Notes: generated by a model not told the origin, from the sequence alone. A stretch of DNA of 5,937 nucleotides from JASFEQ01 sp050122535 (GCA_050122535.1 JASFIT010000302.1:1-5937), one strand, 5' to 3'; shown: positions 1-5,937, counted from the stretch's first letter. Numbers and translations are program-made.

Positions 1-471
1 AAGGTGGAAGGAAGTGAACCTCTGGAGACGTTTGGATTTGAAGGAACGCTCGAACCCGAGCCTGTAAATGTGAATCTTGACCTGATGATCGAACTCTTCA
101 AGACGGGCTATCAGCAATTTTCACCCCTCTGGAAAGACATCTTTTCCAAGGAAAGTTTTCAGCAGATCGAGAAGAGTGTAAACATGGACTCGAGCCAGTT
201 CCACCTGCCCACCACGGCGTGGGTGCAGATCCTCTATGAACTTGCGGCTACATATCATCTCTGGACTGTCAACCGCAATAAGCTCGTTGATTTGATGACG
301 CCCCTCTACTTCTGTCGTGTCGCCTCCTTTGTGCGGCAGACCTGGGAGATGTCAACCCAGGAAGCCGAGGCGCTGGTAGAAGAACAAGCTGTCAAATTTG
401 AAGAACAAAAAGATTATCTCATAAAGGTATGGGATGAGAAATCCACTGAAAAGCTAAAAGCTGAAGTTTAG
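1..471 (+). CDS. C-terminal part of a probable glycosyltransferase (5' end outside window)
   Basis: The frame is open from the first base to a TAG stop at 469-471 and has no convincing start. A GTG at 4-6 has no ribosome binding site visible in the window, so this is most likely the last ~156 codons of a longer gene. No catalytic glycosyltransferase motif is present. The visible part is predicted to be mostly helical. It has a W-x-x-I-L-Y-E-L-A segment from base 220, then an L-Y-F-C-R-V-A-S-F-V segment from base 304 followed by an acidic amphipathic helix rich in E and Q. From memory this resembles the C-terminal helical domain of GT2-type glycosyltransferases of about 400 residues found in Desulfobacterota beside sugar-glycerate synthases; no search was run. 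The next glycosyltransferase gene starts 32 nt downstream on the same strand, which suggests one operon. The coding call is firm; the family assignment is moderate and the sugar specificity is unknown. Confidence 0.6.
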   Translation, partial: KVEGSEPLETFGFEGTLEPEPVNVNLDLMIELFKTGYQQFSPLWKDIFSKESFQQIEKSVNMDSSQFHLPTTAWVQILYELAATYHLWTVNRNKLVDLMTPLYFCRVASFVRQTWEMSTQEAEALVEEQAVKFEEQKDYLIKVWDEKSTEKLKAEV

Positions 472-503
472 ACAGGAACATCACGTAGAAAGGAGAAACA
501 CCA

Positions 504-1766
504 ATGGCTGATTTTCATCAGGAGGGTATCATAACCACCTTGCATGCCCTGTATGAAGCATTTGATCGTGAGAAATACCTGGCGAATCTTGAAAAGAAGT
601 TGGAGGAATACTCCCGTCACCTCAGAATTAGCCTATTGCTCCCCTCTCTATATGCTGAGATGCAGAATCCTCAGGTTTTAGATCCGATCCTGGATGAGAT
701 CCAGAAGGTCCATTACCTCCACAGCGTTGTGGTGGCCCTAGGAGGTGCGCCCGAAGAAGTCCAGTTTCGGGAGGCAAAGGAATACTTCGGGAAACTCCGC
801 ACTCCAGAAAGGGATCTCAAGGTGGTCTGGGTGGAGGGACCGCGAATTCAAAAGATCTTCCAAGAAATCCAGAAGAGGGACATAGGCACGGGCGTTCAAG
901 GAAAGGGACAGTCTGTGTGGATTACCCTGGGCTATCTTTTTGCGCGCGAGGATTGTGATGTGATTGCCCTTCACGACTGCGACATCGTTACGTATGACAG
1001 AACACTGCTTGGCCGTCTTATCGAGCCCACCGCTAACCCCAATAACGATTTTGAGTTCTGCAAGGGATATTATGCCCGGATCTCTCCCACAGAACGGGCC
1101 ATGAAGGGCAGGGTCACGAGACTCTTCGTGACACCCTTTGTGGATACCATGGCTCGCATTGCAGGCGATCGAGGCCTGAATGAACTAAGGCACTTCTTTG
1201 CCTATCACAGAACCCTGAGTTATCCTCTTGCAGGCGAATTCAGCTTCCTGACGCGTCTGGCCCGAGGAATAAATATCGCCTATGATTGGGGACTGGAGGT
1301 GAGCACCCTCTCAGAGGTCTACCGAAGGGTCATAGCCCAGAAGATTGCCCAGATCGACCTGGCCCCTAACTACGAGCACAAGCACCAGGACCTTTCGCCA
1401 GATGACAAGAAAAAGGGCCTCCACCGGATGGTGGTGGACATCGCCAAGTTCTACCTAAATTACATACGAGCGCACGGCTTTCCCTTAGACGATGCCACCG
1501 TGGATATGATCTTGCATTCCTACTATGAGAATGCGCTCCTGTTCATCAAGAGTTACAGTGACGACGCTGAGGTGAATGACTTGGTCTACGATCGCTACCA
1601 GGAAGAGCTTACGGTGCAATACTTTCGTGGCTTTCTGTGGACCGCGTGGGAACAGGTTAAAGGACCACATGTGAGCACGCTGATTCCTTCATGGAACCGG
1701 GTCCTATACAGTATTCCGGACATATATTCGAAGCTTCTGGCAGCCGTGGAGAAGGATAACGGCTAA
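504..1766 (+). CDS. GT81/GT2-like glycosyltransferase, glucosyl-3-phosphoglycerate synthase-like
   Basis: This is a complete 420-residue protein. The ATG at 504 is preceded by AGGAG at 491-495 with 8 nt spacing, which fixes the start. It is a probable cytoplasmic GT-A fold enzyme with no signal peptide or membrane segment. Visible motifs, in order, are GKG at residues 133-135, a metal-binding DxD (D158-C-D160) after a hydrophobic strand, GRVT at 202-205, PLAGEF at 241-246, DWGLE at 261-265, and an H-K-H pair (H292, H294) that may supply the metal-binding histidine. GKG, DxD, GRVT and P-L-(A/G)-G-E together match the glucosyl-3-phosphoglycerate synthase / mannosyl-3-phosphoglycerate synthase type. 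Those enzymes move a sugar from an NDP-sugar to 3-phosphoglycerate or glycerate. The length is longer than the ~320 residues of mycobacterial GpgS because of a C-terminal helical extension after about residue 300. Donor and acceptor cannot be settled from sequence alone. An alternative is a related glucosylglycerate or mannosylglucosylglycerate synthase. Confidence 0.75.
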   Translation: MADFHQEGIITTLHALYEAFDREKYLANLEKKLEEYSRHLRISLLLPSLYAEMQNPQVLDPILDEIQKVHYLHSVVVALGGAPEEVQFREAKEYFGKLRTPERDLKVVWVEGPRIQKIFQEIQKRDIGTGVQGKGQSVWITLGYLFAREDCDVIALHDCDIVTYDRTLLGRLIEPTANPNNDFEFCKGYYARISPTERAMKGRVTRLFVTPFVDTMARIAGDRGLNELRHFFAYHRTLSYPLAGEFSFLTRLARGINIAYDWGLEVSTLSEVYRRVIAQKIAQIDLAPNYEHKHQDLSPDDKKKGLHRMVVDIAKFYLNYIRAHGFPLDDATVDMILHSYYENALLFIKSYSDDAEVNDLVYDRYQEELTVQYFRGFLWTAWEQVKGPHVSTLIPSWNRVLYSIPDIYSKLLAAVEKDNG

Positions 1767-1775
1767 AGCCAAGCA

Positions 1776-1806
1776 GATACTGGATACTGGATTCTAGATC
1801 CTAGAT
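1776..1806. repeat. Left heptamer array (NCTRGAT x4), inverted relative to the right array
   Basis: Four contiguous 7-nt units lie at 1779-1785 (ACTGGAT), 1786-1792 (ACTGGAT), 1793-1799 (TCTAGAT) and 1800-1806 (CCTAGAT). They are preceded by GAT at 1776-1778, the end of a degraded unit. Read on the minus strand the units are ATCYAGN, the same heptamer as the array downstream of the S23 gene. Bases 1776-1799 match the reverse complement of 2274-2297 at 22 of 24 positions, including a perfect 13-bp stretch (1787-1799 with 2274-2286). The array begins 9 nt after the stop of the upstream glycosyltransferase gene. Confidence 0.9.
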
Positions 1807-1852
1807 AAAAGAGGCAGGAAACCTAATTGTTGGAAAATTGAGAGAGGAGAGA

Positions 1853-2230
1853 ATGAGTTACAAGAAGCTGGAAATATGGCAGCACGCTCGCGAACTGGTC
1901 ATTGATATCCATAAAATGACTTTGACTGAACTACCAAAGTTCGAGATGTTTGAAGAAGGGAGTCAAATTCGTAAATCTAGTAAATCGGTGAAATCTACGA
2001 TCGTGGAAGGCTACGGGAGAAGAAGATACAAGCAAGATTTCATCAGGTTTCTAACCTATGCGTTAGCCTCAAATGATGAGACGATCGACCACTTGGAGAC
2101 ACTCTTCGAGACAGAATCTCTCCAAAATAACGAGTTGTATGATAGTCTCCACGGTCGGTTGGAGGTGCTGGGAAAAAAGCTTAACAATATGATTGGCAGT
2201 GTGGAAAGAGAACATCTGAGTGAAAAATAG
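1853..2230 (+). CDS. Four-helix-bundle protein, S23 / 23S rRNA intervening-sequence protein family
   Basis: This is a 125-residue protein starting at ATG 1853. An in-frame TTG 15 nt upstream (1838) would add five residues but has no ribosome binding site. The ATG follows the purine run AGAGAGGAGA (1841-1850), and the N-terminus M-S-Y-K-K-L-E-I-W-Q is the usual beginning of this family. Conserved family features visible are L6-E-x-W9-Q, Q38-I-R40 and the hallmark I50-V-E-G-Y-G-R56, normally N-I-A-E-G-x-G-R. A D/E-F-x-x-F-L helix (D62-F-I-R-F-L67) follows, with further amphipathic helices after residue 70. It has no signal peptide or membrane segment. The length is typical (about 115-130). Family members form four-helix bundles that oligomerise and include ORFs of 23S rRNA intervening sequences and the Avd protein of diversity-generating retroelements. 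The biochemical role of free-standing members is not established. No reverse transcriptase or variable repeat is visible in the window, so Avd function is unsupported. It sits on the same strand as the flanking metabolic genes, inside inverted heptamer arrays. Confidence 0.9.
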   Translation: MSYKKLEIWQHARELVIDIHKMTLTELPKFEMFEEGSQIRKSSKSVKSTIVEGYGRRRYKQDFIRFLTYALASNDETIDHLETLFETESLQNNELYDSLHGRLEVLGKKLNNMIGSVEREHLSEK

Positions 2231-2245
2231 CCTTACACCGACTGT

Positions 2246-2311
2246 ATCTAGCATCCAGTATCCAGCATCCAGCATCTAGAATCCAGCATCCAGCATCTAG
2301 GATCCAGTATC
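2246..2311. repeat. Right heptamer array (ATCYAGN x9)
   Basis: Nine head-to-tail 7-nt units start at 2246, 2253, 2260, 2267, 2274, 2281, 2288, 2295 and 2302, all fitting ATCYAGN. Position 4 is only C or T (C in six, T in three). Position 7 is free (C five times, T twice, A and G once each). A degraded unit ATCACGT follows at 2309-2315. The array begins 15 nt after the S23 stop codon and ends about 41 nt before the glgA start. It is the inverted counterpart of the shorter array at 1776-1806. Read on the minus strand it is open and would encode a YWMLD-type repeat, which is a by-product of a 21-nt period and not evidence of a protein. Confidence 0.93.
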
Positions 2312-2356
2312 ACGTGTTAAGCATCCGAATATATCATTCAAACAGAAGGTTTCTTC

Positions 2357-3853
2357 ATGGCCGACGAGCTTAGGATCTTATTTCTTTCCCCAGAAGCGGT
2401 TCCCTTTGCCAAGACGGGTGGTCTCGCTGATGTGGCTGGAGCACTTCCAGCGGCTCTAAAGCGGTTAGGGACGGATGTTCGTCTTGTCCTCCCCCTTTAC
2501 CGCGTTGTCCGCGAAGGGGATTTTAAGACGCGGCCTTTGCTGAACAACCTGGAAATTCCCCTGGGCATAGAAAGGCTCACAGCAGATGTTTTGGAGACCA
2601 AAACGGCCGATGATATCCCGGTTTACTTGATTGAACGAGACGACATGTACGATCGACCCAACCTTTACGGAAGCGCCCGGGGGGATCACTACGATAATCT
2701 GGAGCGCTTCGCTTTCTTTGCCCACGCATCCCTGCGTATCGCTGAGGCCATCTCATTCAAACCAGACGTGATCCACTGCCATGACTGGCAAACAGGGCTG
2801 GTCCCTGCGCTCCTAAAAGGACCTTATTTGGATACCTCAACGTTCTCAGGCACATCTTCTGTCTTCACGATCCACAACATCGGATATCAAGGAATCTTTC
2901 CAGAAGAGAAGTTGTCCGTGACCGGGCTGCCTAAATCCGGTTTCTTTCATTCTGAAGGACTGGAGTTCTGGGGACAAGTGAGCCTCCTCAAAGCGGGTAT
3001 CGTCTATTCCGAGGCCATCACCACGGTCAGTCCTAAATATGCAGAGGAGATCCAGACCCCTGAGTATGGCATGGGCATGGAGGGCATTCTCCAGACCAGG
3101 CAGGCCTCTCTACATGGAATCCTCAATGGTGTGGACTACCGTCTCTGGGATCCAGCCCAGGATTTCCACCTCGCCGCGAAATATTCTGCGCAAGAAATGC
3201 AGGGCAAGAGTCAGTGCAAAGAGGCTTTGATTGAGGAGATGGGCTTGGAGCCCTCTCTGCAAGAGCGACCCTTGGTGGCAATGATATCCCGGTTAGACGC
3301 GCAGAAGGGCCTTGATCTGGTTGTAAAGGTCCTTGGAAAAATCTTGAAACTGGATGTGGGTCTTATCGTCTTAGGTTCGGGAGACGAAAAAATCCAACAA
3401 GCTATTCGAAAGGCGGCAAAGAAAAATCCGGGGCGTGTGGGACTGTTCATCGGTTTCAATGAGCCTCTAGCCCATCGGATCATGGGTGGTGCAGACGTGT
3501 TCCTTATCCCATCGCGCTATGAACCCTGTGGGTTGACACAGATGTACGCCCTGAAATACGGCACTGTCCCGGTTGTAAGATCCACCGGCGGGCTGGATGA
3601 TACCATTGTCCCATATGATCCCAAGACCAGGGAGGGTAATGGTTTCAAGTTTGGGCCCTACAAGCCGGCGTCCTTTGTTGCCGCGATCCGAAAGGCGGTA
3701 GACCTCTTCCACAATGCCGAGGCATGGAAAAAGCTTTTAGCCAACGGCATGAAGGCAGACTTTTCATGGGACCGCTCTGCACAAAGCTATCTGGAACTTT
3801 ATCGTAGGGTCATAGAAAAGGGGTCTCAACGGGGGAAGTCGGAAGGTGCATAG
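2357..3853 (+). CDS. glgA: Glycogen (starch) synthase, GT5 family
   Basis: This is a complete 498-residue GlgA (E. coli GlgA is 477). The start is ATG 2357, with AAGG at 2346-2349 and 7 nt spacing. It transfers glucose from a nucleotide donor (ADP-glucose in typical bacterial GlgA) to the non-reducing end of alpha-1,4-glucan in the cytoplasm. It has the GT-B two-domain layout. The N-terminal half shows the donor-binding K19-T-G-G-L loop, H140-C-H-D-W-Q-T146, F170-T-I-H-N-I-G-Y-Q-G179, T222-T-V-S-P226 and N257-G-V-D260. The C-terminal half shows S311-R-L-D-x-Q-K-G318, G340-S-G-D343, and P385-S-R-Y-E-P-C-G-L-T-Q395 with the conserved active-site E389, then S409-T-G-G-L413. All family motifs are intact. 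The gene follows the repeat-flanked S23 cassette and lies 23 nt upstream of glgB. No glgC is present in the window, so the ADP-glucose supply must be encoded elsewhere. I see no convincing promoter between the heptamer array and the start. Confidence 0.97.
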   Translation: MADELRILFLSPEAVPFAKTGGLADVAGALPAALKRLGTDVRLVLPLYRVVREGDFKTRPLLNNLEIPLGIERLTADVLETKTADDIPVYLIERDDMYDRPNLYGSARGDHYDNLERFAFFAHASLRIAEAISFKPDVIHCHDWQTGLVPALLKGPYLDTSTFSGTSSVFTIHNIGYQGIFPEEKLSVTGLPKSGFFHSEGLEFWGQVSLLKAGIVYSEAITTVSPKYAEEIQTPEYGMGMEGILQTRQASLHGILNGVDYRLWDPAQDFHLAAKYSAQEMQGKSQCKEALIEEMGLEPSLQERPLVAMISRLDAQKGLDLVVKVLGKILKLDVGLIVLGSGDEKIQQAIRKAAKKNPGRVGLFIGFNEPLAHRIMGGADVFLIPSRYEPCGLTQMYALKYGTVPVVRSTGGLDDTIVPYDPKTREGNGFKFGPYKPASFVAAIRKAVDLFHNAEAWKKLLANGMKADFSWDRSAQSYLELYRRVIEKGSQRGKSEGA

Positions 3854-3860
3854 CAAAGCG

Positions 3861-3897
3861 AGAGGAAGAGGGATAAATGAGAGGGGGTCCTAAGATG
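3861..3897 (+). promoter_or_regulatory. Two candidate ribosome binding sites and starts for glgB
   Basis: A purine run AGAGGAAGAGGG (3861-3872) precedes ATG 3877. A second strong Shine-Dalgarno-like stretch, GAGGGGG at 3881-3887, lies inside the first codons and sits 7 nt before an in-frame ATG at 3895. Either start is plausible. The longer form adds only M-R-G-G-P-K, and those residues are encoded largely by the second ribosome binding site, which hints that the shorter 642-residue form may be the real product. Confidence 0.5.
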
Positions 3898-5823
3898 GTG
3901 AGCTCCGCTGAAAAAGTAACCCATGATGTGAGCCTTATTACAGATGATGATCTACACCTTTTCAATGAAGGAAGCCATTTCCGTCTCTACGACAAACTGG
4001 GGGCCCACCTTCTGGCACACCAAGGTGAAGAGGGCGTCTATTTCGCTGTATGGGCCCCTGATGCAGAAGAGGTCTCTATTGTAGGGGATTTCAACAGGTG
4101 GGATAAGAGTAGTCATTCTCTTCGCCCCAAGGGCGTATCAGGTATCTGGGAGGGCTTCGTCCCGGGCGTGCAAAAGGGGGCCAATTACAAATACCATGTC
4201 TGTTCCCGATTCAACGGATACAGGGTTGAGAAGGCTGATCCTTTTGCTTTTTACAGCGAAGTTCCACCCAAGACTGCTTCCATCATCACTGACTTAGACT
4301 ACACCTGGCGGGATGAGGCGTGGATGGCCAGACGCAGTGAACACAACCGTCACGATGCACCCCTTGCCATCTACGAGGTGCACCTTGGATCATGGATGCG
4401 TGTGCCCGAAGAGGGAAACCGATCTTTGACGTATCAAGAGCTTGGATCAAAGCTGGCCCAGTACGTCAAAGAGACAGGGTTTACCCATGTGGAGTTCCTG
4501 CCTGTCATGGAACATCCTTTCTACGGCTCCTGGGGCTATCAATGCGTGGGATATTTTGCCCCAACCAGCCGATTCGGAGAGCCCCAGGATTTTATGTATC
4601 TGGTCGACTCTCTACACCAACAGGGCATCGGTGTGATTCTGGATTGGGTCCCTTCCCACTTTCCCAGTGACGAGTACGGACTCGGTTTCTTTGATGGGAC
4701 CTACCTTTTCGAACATGCTGATCCTAAAAAGCGTATTCACCCAGATTGGGACAGTCTCATCTTCAACTATGGGCGCAAGGAAGTCCAGAGCTTCCTCATC
4801 AGCAGCGCCCTTTTCTGGCTGGACAAATACCACGTGGATGGGCTGCGCGTGGACGCGGTAGCTTCCATGCTCTATTTAGATTATGGTCGGAAAGAAGGGG
4901 AGTGGATCCCGAATGAGTACGGTGGCAACGAGAATTTGGAGGCCATTGGATTCTTGCGCCGCTTCAACGAGGAAATCTACAGGAGCTTCCCAGACGTACA
5001 GACGATCGCAGAAGAGTCCACGGCCTGGCCCACGGTCTCGCGCCCCACGTATGTGGGTGGGCTGGGCTTTGGAATGAAGTGGGACATGGGGTGGATGCAC
5101 GATACACTGAAGTATATGTCACAAGATCCTGTCCACAGAAAGTACCAACACAACAAACTCACCTTTCGTATGCTCTATGCCTTCCATGAGAACTTCGTGC
5201 TTCCTCTTTCTCATGATGAGGTGGTTTATGGGAAAGGATCGCTCTTGCGGAAGATGCCCGGGGACGACTGGCAAAAGTTTGCAAATCTGAGGCTTCTTTT
5301 CGGCTACATGTATGCGCAGCCCGCAAAAAAGCTGCTCTTCATGGGAGGAGAAATTGGCGACTGGAATGAGTGGTATCATGAAAAGAGCTTGGACTGGAGC
5401 CTGCTCGATTATCCCTTCCATGCAGGTATCCAACGTTGGGTGGCGGATCTGAATGGGCTGTATAAGAATGAGCGAGCCCTGTATGAACTTGATTTCGATC
5501 CGTCCGGTTTTGAGTGGATCGATTGCAACGACTCTCAGCAGAGCACCATCAGTCTGCTTCGCAAAGGGCGTTCAGCGGAAGACACCATAGTCGTTGCCTG
5601 TAACTTCACACCGGTTCCGCGCCACAATTATTGGGTCGGTGTGCCAACCGGTGGTCTCTGGCGAGAGATTTTGAACAGCGACGCCCATGACTATGGGGGC
5701 AGCGGTCAGGGAAATTTTGGAGCCGTAGAAGCTGATGGTAAATCCTTTCACGGCCGTCCCCACGCACTCAAAATCACTTTGCCCCCTCTCTCGGTTGTGT
5801 ACTTCAAAAAGGAGAGCACATAG
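3877..5823 (+). CDS. glgB: 1,4-alpha-glucan branching enzyme, GH13 family
   Basis: This is a complete protein of 648 residues (642 if the start is ATG 3895). It is shorter than E. coli GlgB (728) and fits branching enzymes lacking the extra N-terminal N1 domain. It cuts alpha-1,4-glucan chains and rejoins them as alpha-1,6 branches on the product of GlgA, in the cytoplasm. A CBM48 module spans about residues 50-135 (G53-V-Y-F-A-V-W-A-P61, G70-D-F-N-R-W-D76). The catalytic barrel opens with E167-V-H-L-G-S-W173 and the hallmark G217-S-W-G-Y-Q222. GH13 regions follow: region I D256-W-V-P-S-H261, region II G322-L-R-V-D326 (nucleophile), region III A378-E-E-S381 (acid/base E379) and region IV S445-H-D447-E-V (third acid). 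A C-terminal beta domain ends in P-P-L-S-V-V-Y-F. All catalytic residues are present. The region I motif D-W-V-P-S-H, in place of the D-V-V-x-N-H of amylases, is normal for branching enzymes. The 23-nt gap after glgA points to co-transcription. Confidence 0.97.
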   Translation: MRGGPKMVSSAEKVTHDVSLITDDDLHLFNEGSHFRLYDKLGAHLLAHQGEEGVYFAVWAPDAEEVSIVGDFNRWDKSSHSLRPKGVSGIWEGFVPGVQKGANYKYHVCSRFNGYRVEKADPFAFYSEVPPKTASIITDLDYTWRDEAWMARRSEHNRHDAPLAIYEVHLGSWMRVPEEGNRSLTYQELGSKLAQYVKETGFTHVEFLPVMEHPFYGSWGYQCVGYFAPTSRFGEPQDFMYLVDSLHQQGIGVILDWVPSHFPSDEYGLGFFDGTYLFEHADPKKRIHPDWDSLIFNYGRKEVQSFLISSALFWLDKYHVDGLRVDAVASMLYLDYGRKEGEWIPNEYGGNENLEAIGFLRRFNEEIYRSFPDVQTIAEESTAWPTVSRPTYVGGLGFGMKWDMGWMHDTLKYMSQDPVHRKYQHNKLTFRMLYAFHENFVLPLSHDEVVYGKGSLLRKMPGDDWQKFANLRLLFGYMYAQPAKKLLFMGGEIGDWNEWYHEKSLDWSLLDYPFHAGIQRWVADLNGLYKNERALYELDFDPSGFEWIDCNDSQQSTISLLRKGRSAEDTIVVACNFTPVPRHNYWVGVPTGGLWREILNSDAHDYGGSGQGNFGAVEADGKSFHGRPHALKITLPPLSVVYFKKEST

Positions 5824-5837
5824 CAGACCCTTTTCAC

Positions 5838-5896
5838 CCCCACCCGACCCCTCCCCCTCGAGGCCTCCGGCTCGGAGAGGGAAGGGCAGGGAGGGG
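5838..5896. repeat. Imperfect C-rich/G-rich inverted repeat downstream of glgB
   Basis: A pyrimidine-rich arm (5838-5859) and a purine-rich arm (5875-5896) are complementary at 17 of 22 positions, with a 15-nt spacer that contains the palindrome GAGGCCTC (5860-5867). RNA from either strand could form a GC-rich hairpin starting 14 nt after the glgB stop codon. No T-run follows the right arm, so it is not a standard intrinsic terminator. It resembles the C-rich intergenic repeats often seen between bacterial genes and may be a dispersed repeat, an RNA stabiliser or a factor-assisted stop. Confidence 0.55.
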
Positions 5897-5937
5897 CTGT
5901 CATCCTGTTGAATATGATAGGGGGAGCGCAAGCAATA

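Larger units (their letters stand above)
1776..2311. mobile_element. Putative S23-gene cassette bounded by inverted heptamer arrays
   Basis: A 536-bp segment lies between the glycosyltransferase gene and glgA. Both tips are the same 10-mer in inverted orientation: GATACTGGAT at 1776-1785 and ATCCAGTATC at 2302-2311. The only gene inside encodes a four-helix-bundle protein, and there is no transposase or recombinase. Hand-counted G+C of the gene is about 43%, against 50-58% in short samples of the neighbours. S23-family genes are known both as 23S rRNA intervening-sequence ORFs and as scattered, often multicopy, free-standing genes. Mobility is therefore an inference from the inverted ends, the composition and the gene family. 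No adjacent target-site duplication is clear: AAGCA occurs at 1771-1775 and 2319-2323, but the right copy is offset by 7 nt. It could instead be a static gene between expanded intergenic repeats. Confidence 0.4.

Noticed and set aside
1838..1852. TTG start for the S23 gene
   Set aside because: No ribosome binding site precedes it, and the family N-terminus begins at ATG 1853 after a purine-rich site.
1853..2230. Avd component of a diversity-generating retroelement
   Set aside because: Avd is in the same superfamily, but no reverse transcriptase, template repeat or variable target gene is visible in the window.
2069..2275. Minus-strand ORF of 68 codons across the right heptamer array and the S23 gene end
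   Set aside because: Its N-terminal YWMLD-like residues are just the 7-nt repeat read in frame, and the rest is antisense to the well-supported S23 gene. No ribosome binding site is evident.
2246..2308. CRISPR-like repeat array
   Set aside because: The units are contiguous 7-mers with no spacers. This is a short tandem repeat.
2327..2340. TATATC as a -10 element for glgA
   Set aside because: No acceptable -35 element lies about 17 nt upstream; that position falls in the heptamer array.
4392..5162. Several 60-90 codon ORFs on both strands inside glgB
   Set aside because: They are out-of-frame shadows of a gene with all GH13 motifs intact.
5908..5937. Start of a further gene at TTG 5908 or ATG 5914, open to the window end
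   Set aside because: Only 8-10 codons are visible. The nearest Shine-Dalgarno-like sequence belongs to the G-rich repeat arm, and GGGGGAG at 5920-5926 could equally serve a start just beyond the window.

Overview
The window carries part of a glycogen / alpha-glucan and sugar-glycerate type locus. All genes are on the + strand, in the order: 3' end of a probable glycosyltransferase gene (1-471); a GT81/GT2-like nucleotide-sugar glycosyltransferase (504-1766); a small four-helix-bundle (23S rRNA IVP / S23 family) gene inside a repeat-flanked cassette (about 1776-2311); glycogen synthase glgA (2357-3853); and 1,4-alpha-glucan branching enzyme glgB (3877-5823). A short C-rich/G-rich inverted repeat follows glgB, and the window ends before any further gene can be supported.

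The organism is a bacterium. Short hand-counted samples of the metabolic genes gave 50-58% G+C. The small S23 gene is lower, about 43% by hand count of 1861-2220. The style of GlgA and GlgB, the adjoining glycosyltransferases of the glucosyl-/mannosylglycerate type, and a free-standing S23 gene all recall sulfate-reducer-like Desulfobacterota (the former Deltaproteobacteria). This placement is an impression from protein style, not a computed result.

How the genes fit together: GlgA extends alpha-1,4-glucan from a nucleotide glucose donor and GlgB adds alpha-1,6 branches. The 23-nt gap between them indicates one transcript. The two upstream glycosyltransferase genes are also tightly spaced (32 nt). 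The full-length one has the motif set of glucosyl-3-phosphoglycerate synthase-like enzymes, so this locus may make a glucosylglycerate-type solute, or a primer, beside storage glucan. No glgC, glgP or glucosyl-phosphoglycerate phosphatase gene lies in the window.

The most unusual feature is the 536-bp segment between the second glycosyltransferase gene and glgA. A four-helix-bundle gene is bracketed by two arrays of the same degenerate heptamer in inverted orientation: four units of NCTRGAT on the left and nine units of ATCYAGN on the right. The outer tips are a perfect 10-bp inverted repeat. This resembles a small inserted cassette or non-autonomous element. It also recalls the architecture of 23S rRNA intervening sequences, where complementary ends enclose an S23 ORF, but here it sits in a protein-coding operon.
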